Shown: piece after piece, positions 41,816 to 50,179 of the stretch | How positions within the stretch are numbered: position 1 is the stretch's first letter | Layout of the letters: each line of letters begins with the position of its first letter | NCBI GenBank assembly: GCA_937907605.1 | Contig: CALCYI010000060.1 | Span: forward strand, 5,022-69,021 | Direction of reading: 5' to 3' | DNA length: 64,000 nt | Source: an uncultured Clostridia bacterium | Lineage (GTDB): Bacteria > Bacillota > Clostridia > Oscillospirales > Acutalibacteraceae | Position numbers and translations under genes: made by a program | The notes under the pieces: model-generated | Databases searched by the model: none | What the model was told of the DNA's origin: nothing | Seen by the model: only the letters and a program-made list of their open reading frames with translations

Positions 41816-42640
41816 TCAGTTATTTTCTGCCTTTTTGACAATGCGGACTTCATCGCGGCTTACGATAATCGGCGCGCCCTCGGGCATATCGTCAAGCTGT
41901 ACCTTAAGCTTACCCGTAAGCACCGCAGTATCAACCACGACTCCCCTGCCCTCACGGCAGTCAACGATTGTGCCCTTCTGGGGCGTAATCTTATTAAGAT
42001 ATTCGTATGAGTTCTGCTCATACTTAAGACAGCACATAAGTCTTCCGCAGGTTCCGCTGATTTTTCCCGGGGAAAGTGAAAGCCCCTGCTCCTTCGCCAT
42101 TTTGATTGATACCGAATGGAAATCGTTAAGGAAGGTGGAGCAGCAAAACGGCCTACCGCAGATACCCAGACCGCCTATCATCTTCGCTTCGTCCCTTACG
42201 CCGATTTGCCTTAGCTCAATCCTCGTATGGAATTCGCTTGCGAGGTCCTTTACAAGCTCCCTGAAATCCACTCTGCCGTCAGCCGTAAAGTAGAATATTA
42301 CCTTAGAGCCGTCAAAGGTGTATTCAACGTCGGTTAAATCCATTTCAAGCCCGTGCTCGGCTATCTTTTCAATACAGATGTCGCGCGCTCGCTTTTCCTT
42401 TCGTGTATTTTCCTCAATGCGCTTTATATCCTCCTCCGTTGCGATTCTGATAATCGGCTTGAGCGGGAGCACAACCTCGCTTTCGTCGACCTCCTTATTA
42501 GAAGTGGAGGCAACTCCGCATTCCACTCCCCTTGCGGTTTCAACCACAACTCTCTGTCCCTTTTTAACCGTAATATCAACGGGGTCAAAATAATACATTT
42601 TCCCCGTATCCTTAAAGCGTACGCCAACAACCTTTACCAT
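41816..42640 (-). CDS. ricT: RicT (YaaT)/PSP1-domain protein
   Basis: 274 residues. The PSP1 domain contains VIFYFTADGRVDFRELVKDLA and GGLGICGRPFCCSTFL, then ISGTCGRLMCCLKYE; these cysteines are the Fe-S-binding residues of the Ric (Y-complex) protein. RicT with RicA and RicF assists RNase Y-dependent RNA maturation and, in bacilli, sporulation. It lies 4 bases after holB, as in the conserved darA-holB-ricT arrangement. It is the last gene of the gltA transcript. Confidence 0.94.
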   Translation of the reverse strand: MVKVVGVRFKDTGKMYYFDPVDITVKKGQRVVVETARGVECGVASTSNKEVDESEVVLPLKPIIRIATEEDIKRIEENTRKEKRARDICIEKIAEHGLEMDLTDVEYTFDGSKVIFYFTADGRVDFRELVKDLASEFHTRIELRQIGVRDEAKMIGGLGICGRPFCCSTFLNDFHSVSIKMAKEQGLSLSPGKISGTCGRLMCCLKYEQNSYEYLNKITPQKGTIVDCREGRGVVVDTAVLTGKLKVQLDDMPEGAPIIVSRDEVRIVKKAENN

Positions 42641-42644
42641 TCTT

Positions 42645-43622
42645 TTACCTTCCTATCGCTCTGCGCAAATCGTAGCAGAGCTTTGTTATTATAATACTGT
42701 TATTACCGTTTCTTTTAGTAAGGTATGTAATATTATCGCATACCTCAATAAGCCTGAGCAGCTTATCCCTGCTGAGCCTTGATGAGAGGGCTGATACGAT
42801 TTCCCTCTGTCCGCTCATTAAATCCTCACCGCCCGTGAGCGCGTCCCTGAATACCGCCTTTAAAAGCGACATTGAGGCGATAAGCGTTTCACTGTCCTTC
42901 TGGAATACGGAGACAGCCTTGATAAGCTCGTACTCGTTATCGGCAAGGAGAGCCGTTGCGAGCTTTTCGGTTATATCGCCGATTTTCGAAAGCCTGCCGT
43001 CGCTGAGGCTGTTTTGCGCCTTACCTATATTTCCGTTCCAGATTTCGCACGCGTTCAGCGCCTCGTCAAAGCTGATGCTTTCGTTCCTGCTGCTGATATA
43101 TTCCGCGCCCTGAGCGGCTGAAACGCCCTCAAGGGTAATAACCACGCTCCTTGAAAGCACGGTTTCAAGCATAGCGGATTTATTAGTAACAAGAAGTATG
43201 AATATCACGTACGAGGGCGGCTCCTCAAGTATCTTAAGAAGCGCGTTCTGCGCGGCGGCGGTCATGGACTGACAGTTACCTAAAATATATATTTTATAAT
43301 CAGCCTCGTTCGGCTTGGTAAACGCGTCCTCCCTGATCTCCCTGACCTTATTGACGGAGAACTTTGCAGGCGCGTCAGGCGCAGTATATTCGATAACGTC
43401 GGGGTGTATTCCCTTGTTAACCTTTTTGCACTGAGGACACTTTCCGCAGGGCTTTTCCTCTCCCCTGCAAAGCAGATTGAGCGCAATCTCCCTTGCGAGA
43501 GTATGCTTACCTAAGCCCTCCTCACCCTCGAGAATTACAGCATGAGGAAGCCTGCCCGATTCGCTCAGAAAGGTGAGCTGATTTTTAATTTTTTCGTTTC
43601 CTGTAAAATCAATAAATCTCAT
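42645..43622 (-). CDS. holB: DNA polymerase III delta' subunit
   Basis: 325 residues. The AAA+ P-loop is GEEGLGKHTLARE (32-44), a Cys4 zinc module follows in the CRGEEKPCGKCPQC stretch (about 52-65), and then ALLKILEEPPSYVIFIL. It is the non-hydrolysing clamp-loader subunit in the replisome. It overlaps the darA stop by one base. Confidence 0.95.
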   Translation of the reverse strand: MRFIDFTGNEKIKNQLTFLSESGRLPHAVILEGEEGLGKHTLAREIALNLLCRGEEKPCGKCPQCKKVNKGIHPDVIEYTAPDAPAKFSVNKVREIREDAFTKPNEADYKIYILGNCQSMTAAAQNALLKILEEPPSYVIFILLVTNKSAMLETVLSRSVVITLEGVSAAQGAEYISSRNESISFDEALNACEIWNGNIGKAQNSLSDGRLSKIGDITEKLATALLADNEYELIKAVSVFQKDSETLIASMSLLKAVFRDALTGGEDLMSGQREIVSALSSRLSRDKLLRLIEVCDNITYLTKRNGNNSIIITKLCYDLRRAIGR

Positions 43623-43945
43623 CAGAATTTATTAAAGCTTTCCACATCAAGAGTAAACGCAACAGCGCCGTTTTCCTCAACGTCAACCGCCTGAGTCAGA
43701 AGCGAGCCCGAAATAGTGCTCGTAACGCCAGCAGTCCTTATCTTACGCTTCGTTACGCTGGAGCGGATAACGCCGTAAAGCTTTTCTACCTTTTCTTCAT
43801 CACAGCCTATAAGGATTGCCGTATTCCCGTCAACGAGGAACTGACCCGTTGTTGATATCTTAGTTGCAAAATACCCGTTCCTTGCTATTTCGGCAAGTAC
43901 CTTTTCGGCGTCGTTATTTGATACGATTGTTATAACAAGTTTCAT
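43622..43945 (-). CDS. darA: Cyclic di-AMP receptor, DarA/PstA family
   Basis: 107 residues with a P-II-like fold: MKLVITIVSNNDAEKVL, a T-loop region GYFATKISTTGQFLVDGN, and ILIGCDEEKVEKL. It binds c-di-AMP, and proteins of this family sit at this place (yaaQ) in Firmicutes. Here tmk is missing before it; the upstream neighbour is an AEC transporter gene, 16 bases away. Confidence 0.93.
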   Translation of the reverse strand: MKLVITIVSNNDAEKVLAEIARNGYFATKISTTGQFLVDGNTAILIGCDEEKVEKLYGVIRSSVTKRKIRTAGVTSTISGSLLTQAVDVEENGAVAFTLDVESFNKF

Positions 43946-43961
43946 TTAATCACCTTCTTAA

Positions 43962-44900
43962 TTATAATACCGAGGCGAGAGCCACAATAACGGGCATTGT
44001 AATTATGCCGAGTACGCTCGTCTGCCCGACTATCTCGCTCGGAAGCGCCGTGTCATTATCATACTTCGCAGCGTACATAGCTGTATTTGTTGCAACGGGC
44101 GCGGAAGCCGAAACGGTAAGCGCAACCTTCATACTCTCGGGTACGTCGAGAAGTCTGAATACGCAGAGCATTACGGCGGGCACGAGCAGAAGCCTCACGA
44201 ATGACACGTAAAAGATTTCTTTTTTTACAAATATATTTTTAAAGTTACAGTTGGCAAAGAACGTTCCGAAAACAATCATTGCCATCGGCGAATTACACGC
44301 CGCCACCCTGCTCATAGTGCTGTTAATAACGTCGGGAAGGTGTACCTGAAGAAGAAACAGGGGTATGCCGATAATAACGCTGATTGAGCCGGGATTGAGA
44401 ATTAAATTTTTAGGGTTGATTTTAGCTTTTCCGCCCGATATTTCGTGAATACCGTATGTAAATGCAAAGACATTAAACACCGCCACATAGCAGGAGGAGT
44501 AGAATACGCCCTCCTCGCCCACTACGCTCTCGGCAAGCGGAAGCGCAAGGAACGCAGCGTTTGAAAATGTAATCGCGTAGTGGTAAATACCCCTTATCAT
44601 CCTGTCCTTTTTCCTGAAGGAAAGGGCAGAAATGCCGATACCGAGCAGGTGGGTTAAAAACGCAAGTGCGAAAGCAACTCCAAGCCCCTTAATATGCTCG
44701 GGCGTCCTTTCCATATTGAGAAATGTATGTATAATCGTAATCGGAAGAATCAGATTAAAAAGCAAATCAACAAGCCTTTTTCCGTCCGACCGGGTAAATA
44801 TTTTAGTTTTATCGGCGGCAAAGCCTATCGCCGCAATCATATACAAAACGCATACCTGAAGGGCAACGGTCTGAAGATTACCAATAAAATTATTAAACAA
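43962..44900 (-). CDS. AEC-family (auxin efflux carrier-like) transporter
   Basis: About 312 residues with roughly 10 hydrophobic segments and the family's LQTVALQVCVLYMIAAIGF start and FSNAAFLALPLAESVVG middle loop. Members export or take up organic acids such as malate; the substrate is unknown. The frame extends to 44966, but that would overlap the upstream gene by 65 bases. TTG at 44900 has GGAG 7 bases upstream and begins directly after the neighbour's stop. Translationally coupled. Confidence 0.82.
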   Translation of the reverse strand: MFNNFIGNLQTVALQVCVLYMIAAIGFAADKTKIFTRSDGKRLVDLLFNLILPITIIHTFLNMERTPEHIKGLGVAFALAFLTHLLGIGISALSFRKKDRMIRGIYHYAITFSNAAFLALPLAESVVGEEGVFYSSCYVAVFNVFAFTYGIHEISGGKAKINPKNLILNPGSISVIIGIPLFLLQVHLPDVINSTMSRVAACNSPMAMIVFGTFFANCNFKNIFVKKEIFYVSFVRLLLVPAVMLCVFRLLDVPESMKVALTVSASAPVATNTAMYAAKYDNDTALPSEIVGQTSVLGIITMPVIVALASVL

Positions 44901-44901
44901 A

Positions 44902-45723
44902 CTAATGCTCCGAACTATTACTGATTGATTTTTTGTTATAAGCGTCCTTTTCAAAAAAGAAAACAAAGCCGCATATCATTATCCCCGCAAGCGCGAGGAA
45001 ATTATCGTTATCCGATAGACTCACCTTTCCAAAGAGTAAAAGCATAAGCCTGTCGAAGAAATACAGCATTGAGAGGTACGAAAAAAGCCTTGCAAAAAGC
45101 AGAGTCGTTCTTTTTATCTCCTCTCCCCTGTCCATATCCCTTGCAAAGCAAAAGAAGAACAGCGTCATGAAAATCAGCGTCGCGTATTTAAGGAGAGAGT
45201 CGGTATCACGGTCAAACTCGCCGGAGTCCGCTATTACCGAGAAAACCTCGCTGAGACTCCAGAAAAGCGGAACCAGATGGAAGAAATACAGCTCCCTGAA
45301 ATCGTAATTACGCTTTGAATACGTCATACGAACGACCGTAAAGTACACGCAGCACATAAGAGAAAGCACCGCGCTCACCGCTATTGCAACGACAAAATGC
45401 GCCTCTGTCCTCCTGCCCGTAACGCCCTTGAAGAGCAAAACCGCCTGAGAAATGAAGTGTATGAAAAAGCCCGCTGCGGCAATCTGTGCAAAAAAGTCGA
45501 GGCGGAAATTCGTACCGTAAAGCCGTCCTATTTCGCCAAGCTCGGCGCCGTCGGTCATAAGTCCCTGATAGGTATTAATACCTATACCGAGCAGCACAAG
45601 GACGCCGAAGACTGCGTTAAGCGTCTCAGAGCCTCTGAGCACGGACGCAAAGCGGATAATGAGCGCACCTGAGATACAGAATATAACAAAGAACGTATAG
45701 AGCCTGATACCGTTACTGCGCAT
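44902..45723 (-). CDS. Polytopic membrane protein, unknown
   Basis: 273 residues with about seven or eight hydrophobic segments and a short cytoplasmic Arg/Asp-rich loop (CFARDMDRGEEIKR). I do not recognise the family. Its ATG shares the final A of the gltA stop, and its stop lies one base before the AEC start, so the three genes appear translationally coupled. It may be a membrane sensor or permease accessory, but no function is evident. Confidence 0.7.
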   Translation of the reverse strand: MRSNGIRLYTFFVIFCISGALIIRFASVLRGSETLNAVFGVLVLLGIGINTYQGLMTDGAELGEIGRLYGTNFRLDFFAQIAAAGFFIHFISQAVLLFKGVTGRRTEAHFVVAIAVSAVLSLMCCVYFTVVRMTYSKRNYDFRELYFFHLVPLFWSLSEVFSVIADSGEFDRDTDSLLKYATLIFMTLFFFCFARDMDRGEEIKRTTLLFARLFSYLSMLYFFDRLMLLLFGKVSLSDNDNFLALAGIMICGFVFFFEKDAYNKKSISNSSEH

Positions 45724-47093
45724 TATGCCCTTTCTTCCAGAGGGGTGTATTCCCTTGTTTTAGCAACGCTCTTATACGCGGGGCGCATAATCCTACCGCC
45801 CGATGTAAGCTCCTCAAGCCTGTGCGCGCTCCAGCCCGCAATCCTTGCAGTAGCAAAGAGCGGGGTGAATAAATCCTCGGGAATACCGAGCACCTTATAA
45901 ACGAGTCCCGAATATAAATCGACGTTCGCGCACATTACCTTTTCGCTGCCTTTAACCTCGGCAAACACCTCGGGAGTGAGCTTTTCAATATTTTCAAGAG
46001 TTTTGAATTCCTTTTCAAAGCCGTGCTCAAAGGCAAGCTTTCTCGCGCTTTCCTTAAGTATGCAGGCACGCGGGTCGGAAAGGGTGTAAACGGCATGTCC
46101 CATACCGTAGATGAGCCCCGACCTGTCGCCCGCTTCCTTATTAAGCACCTTGACGAGCATATCCTTTACCTGAGCCTCGTCGGTAGGATCGGCAAGATTT
46201 TCCAGAAAGTAATCGGTCTGCTGTGAAACCTTGATGTTTGCGCCGCCGTGACGGGGTCCCTTAAGCGAGCCGATACCCGCTGCGATAGCAGAATATGTAT
46301 CCGTTCCGCTCGAGGTGAGAACCCTTGTCGAGAAGGTCGAGTTATTACCTCCGCCGTGGTCAGCGTGGAGCATTAAGCAAATGTCAAGGAGCTGAGCCTC
46401 CTCGTGAGTATACTGCTTATCGGGCCTGAGCTGACGGAGTATGAACTCAGCAGTGGATATTTCCTTCCTTACGGGGTGAATATACATACTCTTGTTATAA
46501 AACGCCCTTCTCTTAACCTGATAGGCGGTATTCATAATAGTCGGGAACTGCGAGATAAGCTGCAGGCTCTGCCTCAGCACGTTAGGTATCGAGGTATTAT
46601 CGGGGTCCTCGTCAAAGGAATAGAGCGCCATGACGCAGCGCGCCATTTTATTCATAATATCCTTCGAGGGATGCTTTATAATAATATCCTCTACGAACTC
46701 ATCGGGAAGAGTACGGCACGCACCAATAACCTCATTAAAGGCGTAAAGCTGCTGCGGGGTCGGAAGCGAGCCGAAAACGAGCAGCCACGCAACCTCCTCA
46801 AAACCGAAGCGGTCGTTATCCTTGCAGCTCTGAATAATATCCCTTATGTCATAACCGCGGTAGAGCAAGCGTCCTTCCTTGGGCGTACGCTCGCCGTCAA
46901 GGATATAATAGCCCTCAACCGAGCAGACCTTGGTAAGCCCCGCCATAACGCCCGTACCGTCGGGGTTGCGCAGACCTCTTTTAACCTCATATCTCTCAAA
47001 CTTCGTAGGGTTGATTTCGTTATTCTTATTAAGCTCCTCGCAGAGCGTGGAGATAGCGTCCATTGATATAGGCGAAATATAGCTCGACGGCAT
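45723..47093 (-). CDS. gltA: Citrate synthase
   Basis: 456 residues. The catalytic region is LHADHGGGNNSTFSTRV near 240, followed by GPRHGGANIK and GMGHAVYTLSDPRA near 325, the His and substrate-binding motifs of citrate synthases. It is closer to the longer clostridial form with an extended N-terminus than to E. coli GltA. It makes citrate from oxaloacetate and acetyl-CoA, probably for glutamate synthesis. GGAGG precedes the ATG. No aconitase or isocitrate dehydrogenase gene is adjacent. Confidence 0.95.
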   Translation of the reverse strand: MPSSYISPISMDAISTLCEELNKNNEINPTKFERYEVKRGLRNPDGTGVMAGLTKVCSVEGYYILDGERTPKEGRLLYRGYDIRDIIQSCKDNDRFGFEEVAWLLVFGSLPTPQQLYAFNEVIGACRTLPDEFVEDIIIKHPSKDIMNKMARCVMALYSFDEDPDNTSIPNVLRQSLQLISQFPTIMNTAYQVKRRAFYNKSMYIHPVRKEISTAEFILRQLRPDKQYTHEEAQLLDICLMLHADHGGGNNSTFSTRVLTSSGTDTYSAIAAGIGSLKGPRHGGANIKVSQQTDYFLENLADPTDEAQVKDMLVKVLNKEAGDRSGLIYGMGHAVYTLSDPRACILKESARKLAFEHGFEKEFKTLENIEKLTPEVFAEVKGSEKVMCANVDLYSGLVYKVLGIPEDLFTPLFATARIAGWSAHRLEELTSGGRIMRPAYKSVAKTREYTPLEERA

Positions 47094-47147
47094 AAAATTC
47101 CTCCCTCATAAATATATTTTTATATAGTAACCCATATTAAGATAATA

Positions 47148-47176
47148 ATTATACTAAAAAATTAAAATAAAGTCAA
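47148..47176 (-). promoter_or_regulatory. Promoter of the gltA-AEC-darA-holB-ricT unit
   Basis: Leftward TTGACT (47176-47171), 17 bases, TATAAT (47153-47148). The only strong promoter noticed before darA. Confidence 0.8.
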
Positions 47177-47189
47177 GAAAGAGGATTGT

Positions 47190-47351
47190 ATGAAAAAGTC
47201 TATTATTGTATTTATCGTAATTCTTTTAGCAACGCTCATAATTCCCGCGGCGGCGTTAATCCCCGAAAAGCCGTCTAAAAGCGACAAAAAGGACGAGCTT
47301 GTTACGATATTCAACACGGGAGATTATAAAACCGTACAGTATTTTGAATAG
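47190..47351 (+). pseudogene. Truncated SpoIID-like N-terminal stub
   Basis: 53 codons start with AGAGG before ATG 47190. An N-terminal hydrophobic signal anchor (about 4-24) is followed by EKPSKSDKKDELVTIFNTGDY and KTVQYFE, then TAG. The pattern (anchor, then V-T-x-x-N/T-x-x-x-K-T-V-x-x-F-E) matches how SpoIID proteins begin before their peptidoglycan lytic domain, which would follow with Y-V-x-G-V-V-A-A-E-M. The coding similarity stops at the same place where the opposing gerAC gene loses its 3' part, as if a deletion had joined them. A genuine 53-residue peptide remains possible. Confidence 0.55.
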
Positions 47352-47896
47352 GGCATAACCTCGGGCAGCTTGAGCGTACCGTCGCGCAGAAGGTCATTAA
47401 CGGATACGGAGCGTGAGCCCTCCTTTAGCTGCTTTACAAGACTGTTAGCGGGGACTACGGCGCCTCTTAGTGAATTATCCACTACCTCTCGCGCAGTGGT
47501 TTGCGACCTTGCGAGCATAATATCGTTCCTGACGTAACGGCTCGTTTTAAGGTAGTCAAGAAGAACGTCCTTTTCTGTTTTTGCGCCTATGACAATCAGC
47601 TCATTCTGACCGAAAAAGAGAACGTCGGGGAGAGTCTGCTGAATATTATCAATAGCCTTGTCAATTGAGTCGGCTTTTCCGTGGGCAAGCGCGGTAATAT
47701 TGCCCGTAATACCGTCGCTCTTTCCCGTTCCCTTATAAAGATTGAGGTACTGCAGAGTAACGGTATATTCCCCTTTTTCTACGTCAATACCCATTGCGCA
47801 CACTATCGACATATCGCCCATACGCTGTCCCGCATTCTTAGAAAACGGAAGCAGAATAACAAGCGCGATAAGAAGTATTACCTTTACCTTTTTCAA
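47324..47896 (-). CDS. gerAC: Shortened Ger(x)C-family germination protein
   Basis: 190 residues, whereas GerAC proteins are normally about twice as long. The N-terminal domain is recognisable: DMSIVCAMGIDVEKGEYTVTLQYLN, ALAHGKADSIDKAIDNIQQTLPDVLFFGQNELIVIG, and VSVNDLLRDGTLKLPEV. The C-terminal domain is missing after residue about 180. The signal segment lacks the usual lipobox and C-W-D motif (SKNAGQRMGD replaces it). It is probably a defective or strongly diverged lipoprotein subunit of the germinant receptor. It overlaps gerAB by 4 bases. Confidence 0.7.
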   Translation of the reverse strand: MKKVKVILLIALVILLPFSKNAGQRMGDMSIVCAMGIDVEKGEYTVTLQYLNLYKGTGKSDGITGNITALAHGKADSIDKAIDNIQQTLPDVLFFGQNELIVIGAKTEKDVLLDYLKTSRYVRNDIMLARSQTTAREVVDNSLRGAVVPANSLVKQLKEGSRSVSVNDLLRDGTLKLPEVMPYSKYCTVL

Positions 47897-48681
47897 TGCT
47901 TACTTACCCCCGTTCTTAAAAAGAGTGAGCTTCTGAAAAAGAGCGACATTATATAAGCCGAGGAAAAGAGCACATCAAGGTTAACGGCGCTCCCGAGTCC
48001 CTCAAGCTGAAAAAGCGACTGAACGGGAAATTCAGAATATATCGCCGCGTTTCCCATACTGAGCCCGCAGGCAATATATACAACCGCCGTCATTGCATAG
48101 GGTATTAGAACGCCTCGGGCAAGGGCGCTCTCCCTGTTACCCTCGGTACCGTCCGACATCAGAATATAAAGCAGAGGTATATCAAGCGCGCCGTACGGGA
48201 TAAAAAGCGAGGGCGTATTATATTCGGGATACGTCACCTTAAACGCTTTAGTGCTGCAGATTATGGCAGTAATTACGAAAACAAGACCAACAAAAAAGAG
48301 AGGCAGAGCCGTCCTGATAACCGCTTCAAAGCCGCAGAAATACGCATATACAGAGGCGAGCAAAAGTAGCGTCATAATCACAAAGGGTGAAAGCTTACTA
48401 TGAACCTCTGAAGCAAGAAAGGCGTAAAGCCTTAAATAATCAAAAACGAGCAGGACAAGCACTCCCACTGAGCATAGGTACTTTACCGCCTTTACATTTA
48501 AGCCGCGTCTTACGAGTAACGCGGCAAAAAGCGAAAAGAGCGCAGCCGTCAACAGCTCCACGGCAAGTCTGAAAAGCGATACAGACGGGCTTGAAAGCAC
48601 AGCCCCGAGCCGTATCAGCACGAACACAAAAAGCTCCTGGCGGGACGATATTTTTTCATTTTTTATACTAATGCTTTTCAC
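47893..48681 (-). CDS. gerAB: GerAB-type germination permease, short
   Basis: 262 residues with about eight hydrophobic segments; canonical GerAB is about 360 residues with ten. It starts KISSRQELFVFVLIRLGAVL as expected, but several middle stretches are condensed and it ends ...SSLFLRTGVSKH, without the final membrane helices. GerAB is thought to bind germinants. It overlaps gerAA by 14 bases and gerAC by 4 bases. Confidence 0.75.
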   Translation of the reverse strand: MKSISIKNEKISSRQELFVFVLIRLGAVLSSPSVSLFRLAVELLTAALFSLFAALLVRRGLNVKAVKYLCSVGVLVLLVFDYLRLYAFLASEVHSKLSPFVIMTLLLLASVYAYFCGFEAVIRTALPLFFVGLVFVITAIICSTKAFKVTYPEYNTPSLFIPYGALDIPLLYILMSDGTEGNRESALARGVLIPYAMTAVVYIACGLSMGNAAIYSEFPVQSLFQLEGLGSAVNLDVLFSSAYIMSLFFRSSLFLRTGVSKH

Positions 48682-50125
48682 CGTTATCAGCTCCGTTCAG
48701 ATTTTGGATATTCACCTTACGCTTTGAGAGCTTTTTCCAGCTCTGCCTTATCACCGTATCGCCGAGCGAGGAAACGGTAAGGGGACTGAGCGGAACAGAA
48801 TACGGTACTCCCTGCGTACTCAAAGAACAGATATTAACGAGCAAAACGCACGCGCTGAGCGTAAAGCCGTATATCCCCCAGAGTCCCGACGCGGCTATAA
48901 AGAAAAATCTCAGCACCGCAACACTCTCATAAAGCGGATAGACTACGTACGAGGCTATCGCGGTAAGCGCGACAACGACGAGCATCGGCTCGCTGATAAT
49001 ACCCGCTGACACCATGGCTTCGCCTATTACTATAGCGCCGATAATCGATACCGCATGACCAATGGTTTTGGGCAGTCTTAATCCCGCCTCTCGCATAATT
49101 TCATACAATATATGAATAATAATTGCTTCGACTACAAGTGGAAAAGGAGTCGTTGCCTCGCTCGTTGCGACTATATAGAGTAGCAGAGTCGGGAACATCT
49201 CCTGATGAAAGGTACCTATCGCTACGTATAGGGCGGGAAGAAAAAGCGAAATCGCAAAGCTAAGGTACTTTAAAAGCCTTATGAACGAGGCGTATAGCGG
49301 AGGGTTATCATAATCGTCGAGCGAGGAAAAATTATCCGTAAACAGATACGGGAGATAGATAACGAACGGCGTGCCCTCTACCATTACTCCGATTCTTCCC
49401 TCAAGCAGCTTGGAAGCGAGGACGTCGGGGCGTTCGGTATTACCCGTGCCCGAAAAAAAGGAAAAGCGCTCCCCCTGTAAATATTCGCCAAGTGCGCCGA
49501 AGTCAAGCACATTTTGAAGTCTTGCCGCCTTTAATCTGCGCTCGACCTCCTCCACGTTTTTTTCGTCCGCCCTGCCCTGAATATACGCTAACGCAACGGG
49601 CGTGAGCGCCTGAGTACCGAGCTTTATTTGCTTTAGCTTAAGCTTGTTGGTCTTAAGGCGTTTTCTGAGCATTGCTTTATTATCGTTAAGCGTTTCGGTA
49701 AAGCACTCCTTTGCGCCCTTTACCATTGCCTCGTTCGTCGGCTCCTCAACGCTTCTCTTTTCCCAGCCCTGCACGCCGAAAGCAATAAAATCCGACGAGC
49801 CTTCGACATAAAGCAGCGCAAAGCCGCTCATCAAAAGGAAGTACGCGTCCTCAAAGGTCTGCGCCTCGCTGAGCTCAATAGCGCCGAAAACGGATTTTTT
49901 AAGCTTATCGGAAAGCTCGACGTTGCTCCCAAATTCAAGGCTGCACTTAAGCGCAGGCTCAATTACAAGCTCATTGAGCGACAGCGAATTAACGAGCCCG
50001 TCCATAGCGCAGAAAAACGCCCTTACGCCGCAGATTACGACCTCTCTTATAAGGAAGTCGGAGCACTCCTTAAAGTCGGCTTTAACGCTCTCAAGATTAA
50101 GCTCATAGCCGCTTAACAGTTTCAT
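48668..50125 (-). CDS. gerAA: GerAA/GerKA-type spore germination protein
   Basis: About 485 residues. A soluble N-terminal domain is followed by the conserved KLLEGRIGVMVEGTPFVIYLPYLFTDNF-type segment, NPPLYASFIRLLKYLSF, PLVVEAIIIHILYEIMREAGLRLP and GAIVIGEAMVSAG, all hallmarks of GerA family A subunits with four to five spans. It forms a nutrient-gated channel in the spore inner membrane. ATG 50125 follows GGTGAT; a longer frame from 50170 would run through the promoter. A sigma-G-like promoter lies directly upstream. Confidence 0.92.
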   Translation of the reverse strand: MKLLSGYELNLESVKADFKECSDFLIREVVICGVRAFFCAMDGLVNSLSLNELVIEPALKCSLEFGSNVELSDKLKKSVFGAIELSEAQTFEDAYFLLMSGFALLYVEGSSDFIAFGVQGWEKRSVEEPTNEAMVKGAKECFTETLNDNKAMLRKRLKTNKLKLKQIKLGTQALTPVALAYIQGRADEKNVEEVERRLKAARLQNVLDFGALGEYLQGERFSFFSGTGNTERPDVLASKLLEGRIGVMVEGTPFVIYLPYLFTDNFSSLDDYDNPPLYASFIRLLKYLSFAISLFLPALYVAIGTFHQEMFPTLLLYIVATSEATTPFPLVVEAIIIHILYEIMREAGLRLPKTIGHAVSIIGAIVIGEAMVSAGIISEPMLVVVALTAIASYVVYPLYESVAVLRFFFIAASGLWGIYGFTLSACVLLVNICSLSTQGVPYSVPLSPLTVSSLGDTVIRQSWKKLSKRKVNIQNLNGADNGEKH

Positions 50126-50139
50126 ATCATCACCTGTAT

Positions 50140-50169
50140 TATTATGAAAAAATTTGCAAATAATATACA
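50140..50169 (-). promoter_or_regulatory. Sigma-G-like forespore promoter of the ger operon
   Basis: Leftward TGTATA (50169-50164), 17 bases, CATAATA (50146-50140). This fits the sigma-G consensus (TGHATA and CATAMTA) of B. subtilis ger operons better than sigma-A. The assignment is inference by analogy. Confidence 0.55.
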
Positions 50170-50179
50170 AGGTGAGATT

